Made by a program: the position numbers and the translations under genes | The notes under the pieces: generated by a model | What the model saw: the letters and a program-made list of their open reading frames with translations, nothing else | Told to the model about the DNA's origin: nothing | Databases searched by the model: none | In this document: positions 31,123 to 43,840 of the stretch, piece after piece | How the letters are laid out: each line of letters opens with the position of its first letter | Numbering within the stretch: the first letter of the stretch is position 1 | Assembly (NCBI GenBank): GCA_033439265.1 | Contig: JAVTVX010000010.1 | Span: 2,542,001 to 2,606,000 of the forward strand | Direction: 5' to 3' | Length of the DNA stretch: 64,000 nt | Source of the DNA: Dillenia suffruticosa | Lineage: Eukaryota; Streptophyta; Magnoliopsida; Dilleniales; Dilleniaceae

Positions 31123-34100
31123 ATGAAGAGGTTGAGATCAAACGGTGATGATTTGTTCGATGAGCGAACACCGTCGTCTTCGTCTTCGCACCGGAGATTC
31201 TACTCCTCGAAGACGGAGAATGGACGGAAAGGATCGTCGACCTCGTCTGGTTATGATCGGAATGTCGAGGATGATCGAGACCGTGATCGCGATCGGAACC
31301 GCGATCGTCCGCTTCGGAAGCGAGTGGATCATGATTCCGATGGTTTTGATCGGAGGAAAGGGTTTGATCGGTTCTCGGTTTCGATTTCTTCGCCTAGAAC
31401 CGGAGGATATGGTGGTGATCGTGATAGGGATCGAGATCGGGACCGAATTCATCGGTCGGAGAGCTTTTCGGGGTCGAGGAGAGAGTTTCCCAAGGGATTT
31501 AGGTCCGAGAGAGATAGGCCGAGGAGAGAGGAAACTTCGTGGAGGAGATTCGGGAGAATCAAGGATTTTGATGAGGATTTGAGGAGTCCGAGTGACGCGA
31601 AGGGAAGTAGAGAGAGATTGAGATCTCCTACGCAGAGTTTGAAGGACGTGAAGTCTCCTTCGTGGTCGAGAGATGTGAAATCTCCGACCTGGTCGAAGGA
31701 GTCTGGTGGCGGAGAGCGGTCAAAGAGCGTGGAGGTGAAGAAGAGTGAGGAAGCTGGAGCTGAGAGTGGTAATAATAGCGAAATGGAGGAAGGTGAGTTG
31801 GAACCTGAACCAGTGGCGCAACAGGAAGCTAGACCTGATTCAGCGCAGGATAATGGCGATAAAATTGTATCTGATGTGAAGAGTGATAATCAGGATAAGA
31901 AGAGCTTGGCGGAAGAAGTGAAAGAAAAAGATGAAGAGAAGATAGTGGTGGATAAATATGCTTCAGATGGAAAAATAGAGATCCACATTGAATCTGCAGA
32001 GAAAACAGAAGATACTTCCAGTTCTGGAGATACGGATGTTGCAAAAGAAATCGAAAAGTTGTGTGATTCTACAAACAATTCAAATGCAAGTGATCCTTCT
32101 TCTGGAACCAAAGACGAAGAAGTGGCAAGTGCGAGTAATGGGAATGTTCATAGGGAAGAGGCTTCTGCTAATGATTTGGAGTGTTTGCCTGCATCTGACC
32201 GGAAGCACATTGGCGAGGGCAATGAGGAAGACACTGAGAAAGGGATTTCAGAGAAAGTGTTACTTACGGAGGAGGAAAAGAAGCAAGAGAAACCATTGAA
32301 TCTCGATAATGGGATGGAAGGTATCAGTCCGCCTGAATCCAGTAAAGGATTTGTTGAGGAAATGAGACTTCTAAAACCTGAACTGACTTTATCCCATCTT
32401 AAGGACAAAGGCAAAGGCTTGGCTCATTCGCCGTCTAACGATGTTAAATTTATAGATGTCATTCAACCAGTGGAGAGAGTTCTTATTGATTGTGAGGAAG
32501 ATGCTATGGAGGGTCCTAGCAATAGAGGGTTTCAGTTGTTCCTTGGCCCATCTACAAGAACAGAGAAAACAAATGTAGTTCCTGTTACTAAAATCAATGA
32601 TGAGAAACTGAAACTAGGGCCTCTCGAGCTTTCTCTTGGTTTACCAACTGTTTCTATGCCTTTTGCGACACAAAATTCGGCTCCTTATGTCACATTATGC
32701 CCTGCGTCTCAGGATATGTCTCGAGCCCGTGGTTCCCCTCCACGGGCGAGAAGTGTTCAGTCGTTAGCTACATCATTCCGAACAGGCTCAGATGGCTTCA
32801 CTGCTTCAGTTTCCTTTTCTGGTTCTCAATTTGTTCATAACCCTAGTTGCTCCCTTACACAGAATTCACTAGACAACTTTGAGCAGTCAGTTGGCAGCCG
32901 CCCTATATTCCAGGGGTTTGACTGGTCGCAACCCATGAATGAGCCTAAACTGAATGAAGCATCTTCCTATCAAATTCCAATGCCAAATGGAAATGGATCT
33001 GTTCACCGATTGCAATCCTTGCAGGGTGCTTTCTCTGGTCAAGGTGGGCAAGGGCCGCAACATCTTAAAGCTTTAGAAGGAAGCTCTGGGATGCCATCTG
33101 GACTAGATAGATCATTGAGTCTTCAAAGGCAGCTTTCTGGAGTGAAGGTGCGTAATCATGATGATGCCCGATCCCCTGCACACAGCGTTGGATCTCGTGA
33201 AACTAGGTCGGAATTTGGGAAGGATAAGAAGCAGGTTCTGAGGGAAGAAAGTGGTGGCAAACAATTCAGAGATAATGGTCAGAGAGAGATGGAACACTTG
33301 CTTGCCAATGAAATGGCATTTGTGGAGAGGAATTTTTGGTTGATTGTTTCTGAACCAGTACAATTAGTTTCCCGGAGATTTTATGAAATGAATGAGCAGT
33401 CCATAGCAGCACTGAAAGATGGTGCTTGTGAGTTCATAGGGAAGGAAGACAAGCATGGAAGAAAACTACTTGCATTACAAGATGCACTGCGGAGCAGATC
33501 TGACCTGACATTAGACACCTTATTAAAATCCCATCGCACACAGCTGGAGATATTGGTAGCTATAAAGACGGGTTTACAGGATTTTCTGAAATGCGCAGAT
33601 AAAATTTCGTCTACTGATTTAGCTGAGATCTTTCTAAATTTGAAGTGCAGAAATTTGGACTGTCAAAGTATTCTGCCCGTGGATGAATGTGATTGTAAAG
33701 TTTGCTCACAGAAAATTGGTTTCTGCAGTACTTGTATGTGCCTAGTTTGTCTGAAGTTTGACATGGCTTCCAATACTTGTAGTTGGGTTGGCTGTGATGT
33801 TTGCCTTCACTGGTGCCACACAGATTGTGCCTTGAGTGGTTCTTATATTAGAAGTGGTCGTGGAGCACAAGGAACAACAGAAATGCAGTTCCATTGTGTT
33901 GCATGCTCTCATCCATCTGAGATGTTTGGGTTCGTGAAGGAAGTTTTTAAAACATGTGCAAAGGAATGGAAAAGGGAAATTTTGCAGAAGGAACTTAAGT
34001 ATGTGAAACGCATCTTCTCCTCCAGTACTGATTTAAGAGGCAAGCTATTGCACGATGTTACTGAGAAAATGCTGGTGCAACTGGAGAGTGGGTGCAGTCT

Positions 34101-35589
34101 TCCTGAAGTCTGCGACCATATCTTGAGGTTCCTTGATGGTATGCTTCCTCTTCCTTACGGATGCCCCTTTTAATTTTTTCCCCTTCATTTGAGAATTATA
34201 TAGTCTTGATAAATCCCTAGCCAAATTGCATTCTTCATATTCTCTGGTGCTTGATTTCGTCTAATATTTCTCTCTCTTTGTGATCATATTGCATAAGTTA
34301 CAATTGATGCCTCTTGCATGTTTTAATTTCCTGTGGTCAGCATGCCATGTTGCTTGAGATGCTGCATTTTTTTTTGGTTACAACTTGAGATGCTATATTT
34401 TTTTTTTGTTACAATTTGAGATGCTACCGTCTATATGCTATAGCTGCTGTATCTGTATAGTGTCATATGTTTTTATCTTATGTCGCTGTGTATATGGCCT
34501 CTTTTTTTATTTTATTTTATTTAATGAACTGAAGGAAGCATGGAGCTTTGGTTATGGTATTTGATTGCATTGATTGTTCTTTACCAAGAAAAATTTATTC
34601 TCATTCCAAGGCTATCATACACTCCATTTTGTCATTTCACACTCAAAGTTGAGCATGCATTTCTTTCAGTTGGTTGTGGCGCAACATGTTGTTAAGTTTT
34701 TGTTGCCACCCAAATTATATTGTTATTGAGGTGAAAAAATGGTAGAGCACTGGAGATTTTCAATAAGCACTTCAATAACCAAATTTATTGTCACCCAAAT
34801 GCAAAAGAACGAAATAACAGAGTTTGTTTAAAAAAGAATCTGTACACACCTGTGCATCTGAAAATTATTAAAGAAATAATAATAACCTTAAGACCTGAAA
34901 TTATGAAAGAAATCACAATTACACTAAGACCTTGAATTAGCAATTTTCTATGCTGTTGGCATTTACATGTCCTGTGTCTCTTTCTGGACCTGAAGTGTAT
35001 TATTACATATGCAGAGAGTGATTCTGCGTTTGGCAACACCGTGGCGCCTTCTGGGAAGGAACTTCAATATCTTAAAAGCAAAGGGGAGGGAAGTAATGGC
35101 ATTGCCTTGCCTAACCAGGAATCCAGTTGGCTTAATGCTGTTTCTGCTGAGAAGACTCCTCTTATGGAGAACGCAAGTGGCACTATTCCAGATGGAGAAG
35201 GAAGTCGAGTAGGTGGGCAATCTCGGGATTCAGAGTTGCGGATGAGTATGGAGAAGAAACCTGTCATGGATGAGTTAGAAAGTATCATTAAAATCAAACT
35301 AGCAGAAGCTAAAATGTTTCAGACACGTGCTGACGATGCAAGAAGAGAAGCTGATGGCCTAAGGCGTATAGCTGTTGCCAAAAATGAGAAGATTGAAGAG
35401 GAGTATACAAATCGAATAACAAAGTTACAATTGTCTGAGACAGAGGAAAGGCGTAGACAAAAGGTTGAAGAACTACAGGTTCTGGACAGAAGTCACCAGG
35501 AATACTACAACATGAAGACAAGGATGGAGGTTGATATCAAGGATCTCCTGCTGAAAATGGAAGCAACAAAAAGAAATCTGAGCATGTGA
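31123..35589 (+). CDS. OBE4: OBERON4/TITANIA2-like PHD-finger protein (2 coding exons, 1196 residues)
   Basis: OBERON/TITANIA proteins are nuclear PHD-finger factors needed for root and shoot meristem establishment in plants. Coding exon 1 is 31123-34138 (1005 codons plus 1 base) and exon 2 is 35015-35589; the phase-1 junction ...LRFLD|ESDSAFG uses a G|GTATGC donor and ATGCAG acceptor. The N-terminus MKRLRSNGDDL resembles OBE4-type members as I remember them. Residues about 45-150 are an RD/RS-rich low-complexity region, followed by acidic E/K-rich sequence to about 400. The PHD-type zinc-binding region is at about 855-935 (CDCKVCSQKIGFCSTCMCLVC, the rest holding WVGCDVCLHWCHTDC and FHCVAC). 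A coiled coil spans about 1091-1190. The intron is 876 bp. The frame is intact throughout, and the length fits the larger members of the family. Confidence 0.95.
34139..35014 (+). other. Intron of the OBERON4-like gene
   Basis: An 876-bp GT-AG intron, T-rich, with no embedded element recognised. A short local repeat of TTGAGATGCTA-like units lies at 34350-34430. Confidence 0.85.
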
Positions 35590-38500
35590 CATGATGAAAT
35601 CTGGTTATTCTCAAGTATGTTTGTTCATTCTCATGGGTTATTAAATTCATAAAGGTTTCCAATTTTACCAGCCATGATCATGTTGTACCTTCTGATCTCC
35701 CCAGCTTTTATCCAGTTATAGGTGTACAACTAGTTTCTTAGGGTAGTCACCTTTCTTTATAGCTAACTGGAGCCTGTACAGTAAAGCTCCATCTCTTTAA
35801 GTTGCAAATGTTTTTGGTACATGGAATCACCTTGAAAGTGAATATAGTTCCCTTTGAATTCTTGTTGGTCCATCCAATTTTATTTGTTGAGTTCGTAGTA
35901 TGATGTGTTCCTTTTCACTTCATGAGTTTATTTCTATATTTTTCCTGGTGCTTTGATCCAACTTAACATTTTATGCTTTTAGGCTCTGTGGTTAAGCTTC
36001 AGAGTTATATCTTTTTTTTCTTTGGCTTTGTTGAGCAAATTATCAGGTGAAATTGGCTCATATGGTCTTCACTCACAATAGTGCAAGGATATGGAATGGA
36101 TTAGATGGGCCTGTCCCGCTGGATAACTCCTGGGTTTGAAACTTGTTATTGTTATTGGTATTGATTTAATTGAATTTTTTGCTTCTAGTATGCGAAATTC
36201 TGCTGATCATATTTGCTTAAATTTAGCAGAAGGCCTGTCTACAAGAACACTAAATGACTTAAGTTATTTACTGATATAAACCTACATAGTTTATCTTCTC
36301 TTCGAATTTGCTTGTTAATGGGAATGGAGGCATGGTGATTTGAACTCTGGCCTGGCCTGCCAGAGTTCACAATTCACATCCTACGGTTATGATCAGCTGG
36401 GCCATGGCGGCCTTGGTCCTTTATTTATCTTTATGTGCATTATCTTGTTTCTTCTCTATTGAAATTAAGTCTGTCTTTTATGCTTCAGTCCTATTAATTT
36501 CTTTGTTCCTAGGAAATATAAAGTTCCTTATTTTTTCTTCTTTTAAAATTAGATTAAATTTATATAAGCTCTTTATGTCTTGCAGGATAGTACCAAATGC
36601 CATTTTGTAGGTAGGATATTAGTTTCAATTGTGTTATTCTTTTTCCAATTATAAGTGCTGATGATGTCATAAAATTCAAGTATATTTTGATCTTGATTTT
36701 AGCTTTAAAGATCTGATCTGGTTGTTCATCATCTACAGGTCTTCTCTTTTTTCCTCCTTTTATTTTATTTTTCCCTAATTTCAATGCTGTCATATATTTT
36801 TTACCAGTGTTCATCTGTTTTGAAATTTTATCTATCCTAATCTCTATTAAACAAATAACTCTTGTCTTTATAATTCCTCTGTGATTTTGCTTTTTATCCA
36901 AGTAAGTGTTTGAGGGCTGGTTAGTTTCTTGGAGCATTTGAAATTTGTGTCTCAGAGTTGCTCGAATGTTAATTATGTTGCTGCCATTACTTCATAGGAA
37001 AGCAGGAGCTTTTCATGGACTCTCCCAAAGATTGTTGTTTCTAATTGTGAATTTCTCCTCCTTTTTTTTCCCCCAATTTTCTTTCCTTTGCTGTGAAATT
37101 GGTACCTATTTGACTGTTTTTCATTCTTTGTTGCCCAAAATTTCTTTGGCTTTCTTTCCACCTTCTCATGGGTAGAGTTGGATGAGTTTCGTGCATATTG
37201 GGCTTGCATACTTTCAAATGGAACCAACACCATATTTTTATGATTTTTCCCCTTATTGTTGTGTTTTGGATGATTTATAGGGAGAGAAAAGTTACATAAG
37301 GTATAGATCTGTCTCTTCATAGTTGAGTTATTGTTGACCTTTTACAAAGCTGATGCAGAGTTTTGTTTTTTTTTTTTTTTTGGGGGGGGGGGTGTCTTGT
37401 CATGTAATTAGCTTTGTAGTTCTTGAGTTTTGCTCTTTAGCTTCCTTCATGGTTTGACAGATACCTTATCTTCAGCATGATGGTGTCTTCCATTTATTTA
37501 CTTATTTATTCACTTTTTTGTGAAAAACCTAATATGAAGAAAGATTGGCGATCAAGTTGCTGCCTCTGGTCTTGGTGTTTTTTGTGAGCAATACCTATGA
37601 CAATCAAGTTTCATAATTGGATGCATTTTTGTAAATGCTAACTTAATTTTCTTAGTCATAAGCAGTCAAGATGATGACCGGATACTGAGTTGTAATCTAT
37701 TATAAGAGCTGGAAAGTGAGTTTGAGATCATTAGAGGAAATGTTTATTTCAGCTGGCCAAGGATGGGTATATTATAACAAAAAACCAGTTGAAAGAATCT
37801 GACACAGAAGTCAAGGCTTTAAGTTAACTCAGGCAACTGTCAGGACATGGAACTACCACCTGGGAACTTGACAAATTTTATGGACTTTAGGGACCAAGCA
37901 GTCAAGATGACCACTGATTGCTGGGTAGTAATCTGTTATATTTCATTGAAATTTAAAGAGAGAATCGGTCATTTTGTTTCTGCAATTTGAAGGTTGTTGT
38001 ACTGTTACTGGCATCCATTTACGATACAGTAGATGTGTCAATATGGTTCTCAGATGACCCATGGGCTTGACAAAGAACAAATCCATGATATTTTATCAGT
38101 AACTGCAATCCATATTTTGCTGTTACTTGGTTCTCCAATTGTCCACAATGCATGTGCATCATTCTGTGATCCTTCGGATGAGTGCTTGAGATCTGATTCA
38201 CTTGATAACCTCTTTTATTGTCATGTAGGTTCACAACCTTTATGTTTGTGAAAGCAAATAAGTCTCTATTGACTTTGATTCGTTTCAATATGTTTCTATG
38301 GACATTCTTCTGCCAATGCGGCTTTATGGTGGAATTTCTAATGTGTAGAAACCGGAAATCTCTGCAAGTTAAAAATGTAGGGAACTTCCAAAAGCTTGGA
38401 CTCTTGTTTGTGAAAGGGAAGGTGTCATATTCTCAAGCAAATTGGTGGGTTTCTGACAGGTACATTCAGTCCCTTCCCTAGAGAAATTTCTCTCTTTTAC

Positions 38501-41500
38501 CTGTAGCTATTGTGTTTGCTTTATTCTTTTAGTTTGATTTTATCATGTTTGTTGATGCACCCTCACAAAAAAAAAAAGAAGAAATTGTTAATTATTAGTC
38601 TGTCTTGCACTTGGAGAATTTGTGCACAGCTATATTTAGATTGTGTTGCAGTAATTATTAGCATTTGGTACCTCATCTTTGACAATGAGTAACCATAACA
38701 TGAGAGTTAGGGGTCATTTTTGGGTCTCAACCCCTCTTCATTTTTAGCAGTCTCTTTATGGACATGATTTTCTCTATTTAATGTATGTCTCAGATTCTGT
38801 GCATTCTTATGGCTTCTTCAACTTCTTTAATGCATGAAAGGTTTAGCATATAAGCTTTTTTGTTTTATATTGCTTGTTGAAGGCATTTCTGCAGGCTATG
38901 CCGTTGTGCTAATTTAGATGTGAGACAGTATATGCATCCCTTACATGACGGTTTCCATCCCTTGTTTTAGTGTTGGCCCAGATGCTAGGACACAGACATG
39001 ATGGGCATATTGGTGTGGAAGATCTTCAAAGAAGGAGGCAACCATGGTATTACCCAAAGATTACAGATTATTCAGGACTAGAGAAAAGATGTAAATGACA
39101 ATATCTTAACATGGAACAATATGGAACGATATGCACGATCTCTAAACCTTGTCCCAAATTTCACATTGAGTCCTTGAATTCTGTGACACTTAGGTCATAG
39201 AAGGTTACTCTTGTACCTAACAAAGGCTAGGTTTTAACAAACATATGTAAGAGTTAGATGATAAATTGTGAGGGCTACAGAATTAAACTGGAAAAACCAG
39301 TAAATGGATTCTCATTTGGCAAATGTTGTGCTGGATACAAAGTACATGCAATAGCAGTAGTGGGCTTTTTTTTTGGGGGGGGGGGTATGGAATCTGTCCT
39401 AGTTTAACTTTGGTCATAGAAAAGCAATTCAGGCTGCAGCAAAAGAGGAGGTGGAAGAGGAGGGACTATGGTGTAGGTTTTCTTTGAAGGAACACTTTCC
39501 TTTTGCTTATTTCTTCCTGTGTAATTTTCCACTTCTCTCTCTTGAATTTTTATATTTTATTTGTTATGAGTTGCATGTACTGAAGGAAGTTTTGGCCCTC
39601 TTTGTATCACATGCCAATGTTCTTTTTAGTGAAGGGAAAAAAGTAGAGTACCTTCTTTCCAACTCAAGAAGGTGTAATTCCATAACCTTGTTAAAGGAGT
39701 TTCTTATTTTGAACTTGTTAACAAGGGGAGCACATGACAGGTGATAGAATGTGTTTGGCTTGGGTTGCTTTCTGGCAAAAGGATTTTAAAACCAAAATGT
39801 TGAGATGCAGTAGGAGGCATTTGGTAGGCTGAAGAATTTATTTGACCGATGCTGATATTTTGGATGCCAAGGCGGTAGTTGGGAGATTGTATGACCAGGG
39901 AAGGAGCCATTAGGTGGAATTTGAAGAGAGATTCAATTAGTTAACATCAGGATTGGTGTAGTGTTTCCTAGTCAAAATACTAGCATTTTTTACTTCAGGT
40001 TCCCAGCTTTCATAGCAAGCATTACTTTATTGGCAGTGTTGGAGGTGAATAGGGTTTGAATAGAAAAGGAGGATTTAGAAGAGGCCATAATTAGGCCTTT
40101 TAAGATTCTTTATTTAGTACTAAGGACATTTGTTTATTTTTCTTTTTTTTTTTTTGGGGGGGGGGGGGGGAGTGGTGCATAGAAGAGCATATGAAGGAGT
40201 CCAACTTTGTGGTTGAGTTGCATTTGGAGGAGGGAGAGGTGTTAATGCATCGAAGGAGTGGCAGGGTCATAGAGTTCAGTATCTAGATGGTTTCTCTTTT
40301 ACTTTTTAGCAGAACTGCTAGGATGTTTTAAAGGATGATGTTTGGGGCTGTTTGTTTGTTTATCTTATATATATAACATATGTACATATACAATTTTTTG
40401 CAGCAGAGAGGAGGTTGTCTTCATGTGGAACCATAGTTTCTTACTATATCCTGGTGTTTGGAATATTAGAGACTTCAAATACTATTCCAGTGTGTTGCAT
40501 TGATAAATTGAAAGCAGCTGTGGCGTTGAATAGGCTTATTTGTGGTAGTCTGGTTGGTCAGCTCCTGCTAAAATTCCATTTAAGAAGTTAGACATATTAC
40601 CCTTGATGCTGCATTTGTAGCTAACAAAGTGGTGTACCACGGGAACGTTTGGTCTTTTCATTCTGGATATGGATAAGCTGAGAATCAATGTAAGGGGTTT
40701 AAGTAGGAGCATCAACCAATCTTATTTTTCAGTACATTCAAGTACAAGATAGCTCCTTATCCATTAGTACTTAAGACCTAAGAGAGATAAACAAACAAAT
40801 ATATCTACGCTATTTATTGGAGCAACAACCAATCTTGTTCTCTCTATTTCGTCTCGAGAGAAGAAAAAGGTTTCTCTCTCCAGGAAAGAGAGTAAGCGAA
40901 GAGAGAAGACAGTTGTCGGAATCGATCGATGGAGAAAAAGAGAAGAGATCGATGGATTGAGATCAATAAGATAAGAGAGAGGTGAGAGATTCTGGCAAAG
41001 GTTGGTGAGTGATTCTGGCAAAGGTAGTCTAGTAATCTTGCCTAGGGGCAAATTCATACATTTACTTAAATCTGTCAGGTATCAAATTTTTTTTGTGTTT
41101 CCATCCTGGATTGTTTTATCACCCCTTGGTAAAAGATGTGTGTGTGGAATCTGTCACTACCCTGTTAGTTTTTCTGAGCAATTGAGCTTTTTTGCTTTCT
41201 TTTTATAGCTAGGTTTCCCTTGAAATTATATTATAAACCCCCCAAAGGAGACATCAAAGGGAGGCAAGCATATTTATGCTCATTCTACTATACACATTAT
41301 TTCATAGAACTGAGAGGCAGAATGAGGGTAAAAGGCAAACTATGGCTAGTTGCTTTATATATATATATATATATGTATTTATATATTTAATTGTTTATAC
41401 TTTTAATGGCGGTTAAAGATGGGGGTAAAATGCAAACAGTCCCTAGCACATGGGCATTTTTACTAAAACCTAACTTCTAAGGTGATAGTTAATTGGCAGG

Positions 41501-42300
41501 TAAGGGTGATTTGCAGTTTCATCAGTGATGTGGGGAAGAATGTAAAGTACACTTAGGATTTTGTTTTGAAATTTAGGGTTACTTAAGATTTATTTTTTAA
41601 TAAGGAGTGGCAAATATAGATATTAACTTCTAAATTTGTTGTATGGGATAAGATTTTGAAAAAAAAAAAAAAAAATCTTCACCTACTATTTATTTATTTA
41701 AAATTAATTATTATTAGCCAGTTTTTCACCCTCTACCCAGCTCCATCCATCTGCCTCTCGGAATCCTACAAAATTTTCAACTGTTAAATAGTTATACTTC
41801 TCTATTGTCATTAAAACTAAGGTTTAAGTCCTCTGGACCTGAACTATGTCTAAAAATATTTTGGCTTCTCATCCTCCAAAAACACTCTAAAAAGTATCTA
41901 AGTCATGCAACAATTGACCATTCTAATACCTCCAAAAGTATAAAAATTATAAATTTTCAAAGAAAAATCAATTATCTAAAAAATTTATTTGGCAGGTAAA
42001 TAAAATACAATAATTTCTACTACTCGAGATGTTTAACCAGTTTAACTGATGTAGAATATCTAGTGGAAGCGCTGAAGAACAAATGGATGGGCAGAAGAAG
42101 GTTAAGAAGGTGCAAGAGAAAGGAGTGTTGTGCCAACGAGCCAGAGATTGATCGAGAGATGGAGATATAAAGGTGTGATACAGTCGTCGGTGGGTGGGTC
42201 GACTCAATATCGAGAGACTCGCCCACTGATGACATTTCCTTATTTCGGGACGGTTCAAGCTCAGAATTTGTGGTGAACAAATTCAACCATGTTTTCATGT
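35590..42300. other. 3' region of the OBERON4-like gene and intergenic DNA
   Basis: The first few hundred bases are presumably 3' untranslated sequence. Beyond that no gene, exon chain or intact element was recognised in 6 kb. There are G homopolymers near 37381-37392, 39374-39386 and 40156-40171, and (TA)n runs near 41356-41375. The short frames here lack family motifs. Confidence 0.5.
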
Positions 42301-43500
42301 CATATCAATTGGTATGAGATGGATCTTCTTTTTTGGCATGATGGACAATCATGAAAAATCAATTGAAGTCGAATGAATTATTTACTGTCATGAAGCAAAA
42401 ACTCAATGAGGCCATGATGAAACTCCAGGTCAAGGTTGGATCCCAGAATCAGAATTTAGAAGAAGGTGTCATAGTTGCCCCGTCAAAATTTTGAGTTTGA
42501 TAAAAAAGTCCCATGTGTTAGAAGGAAGTGGCTTCGGAGGAGAATAACAAGAAAATCTTAGGGATGATAGTTAATGAATATTGTAGTTTTTCTTTAAAAA
42601 TTAAAGGTTGAAATTTTGGCATTTGGTGGTAATTTTAAAATTAAAGAGTTCTTGGATTGGAGAGCCAAATTGTGATAACCCAACCCTAGGATTTTTTTCT
42701 TGGGCAAATAAAGGAACTTGACGAAATCATCATAAAACATATTGTTAGATAAATACTTTACCGGTAAATATAATTTTGAATATTTTTAGTAAAAACAAAT
42801 ATATATATATATATGTATGTATATGTACATCAGAATGAATAAACAAATTTCTCCAAAAATGTATATCTACACCTTCACCCTGTTTCTCTATCTGGACACT
42901 CAACCTCGAGTGCAACCTTGATTTTGCCTCTATAAAATGCCACATCACAACCTTCTGCTCTCAATCTCTCTCTCTCTCTCTCTCTCTAAGCATTATCCCT
43001 TTCAGTGTCTGAGCCACAAAAAGCACACCCATGTCCTCTGTTCCTGCTTCACCAAGGCCAACCACGAACAATGCCCCGGATTTCCTCGAGTTTTCATCAC
43101 ATTCAGAAGATTTAATGTTCAATAGCATTGCCAGAAGCTTTGTTCTGCATCAAATACCTCAGAAATCGAGCTCTGCGTCCTTTTCTCCCTCAAACATGCT
43201 CTGTCCGCAAGCATCAAGCTTGCAACTTTCGTTCCCCAGAACATGTTTCGGACCTCATTGAACCATTGAGTTTTGAGGTCAAAAACCCTGATTTCCAACC
43301 TTAAGTCCGCCGTTAACGCCCCTGTAAAAGCTTCGATTTCTCTTTCCCTAATCCAGGTTTCCTGAACATGATTTCGAAGCCCTTGTCTACGTTAGCACCA
43401 TCTGTTGAAACTAGCAATCATCAAACTCATCAAGTTTGCACTCAAGTCTTGATTCCTTCAACAAGCACTAAAAGCTCCTAAGGACATTCTATCAATTATC
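42301..43500 (+). mobile_element. Possible LTR-retrotransposon remnant
   Basis: TTGGTATGAGATGG at about 42309-42322 resembles a degenerate initiator-Met primer site. About 360 bases later TGTGATAACCC at 42672 resembles the start of many plant LTRs. A TATAAAAT box lies at about 42931-42938, followed by a (CT)n run at 42961-42987. No second LTR, gag or pol was found, so the call is tentative. Confidence 0.25.
42961..42987. repeat. (CT)n microsatellite
   Basis: About 13 CT units, about 25 bases after a TATAAAAT motif; this may be the leader of the possible LTR or of an unrecognised transcript. Confidence 0.85.
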
Positions 43501-43840
43501 AGAGAAACAGGTCACAAATATCAAATTATTAGTCCAAAATTGCTGCCAAGATTTGGTCTAATTGGGTCCAAAAGTTGGTCCCTAATTAAATCAGAAAATT
43601 GACTCAATTTGGACAAAATTCTTTCCAGATCAGGATTCATTTATGACTCTGATTTGGGCCTAAAATATGAGCATAAGCTACAAATAAATGCCCATTAAGG
43701 CCCATTAAAGAGCCAATTGGACAGGCCCCAACTGCCAGCAGCTAACAGTTGGGACCTACCAACAACCAGTGGAAACTAGTATGCCCAAAGGCTAGTTTCC
43801 TGTCTTTTGGAAGAAGGAGCCTTAAGGCTCATTGACTCAC

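Noticed and set aside
31138-31582. Frames opposite to or shifted within the OBERON4-like exon
   Set aside because: Shadows of the real frame caused by GATCG-type repeats.
43031-43261. A 76-codon frame (MSSVPASPRP...) after a TATA-like box
   Set aside because: No recognised domain and no clear splice partners; kept only as part of a possible LTR remnant.
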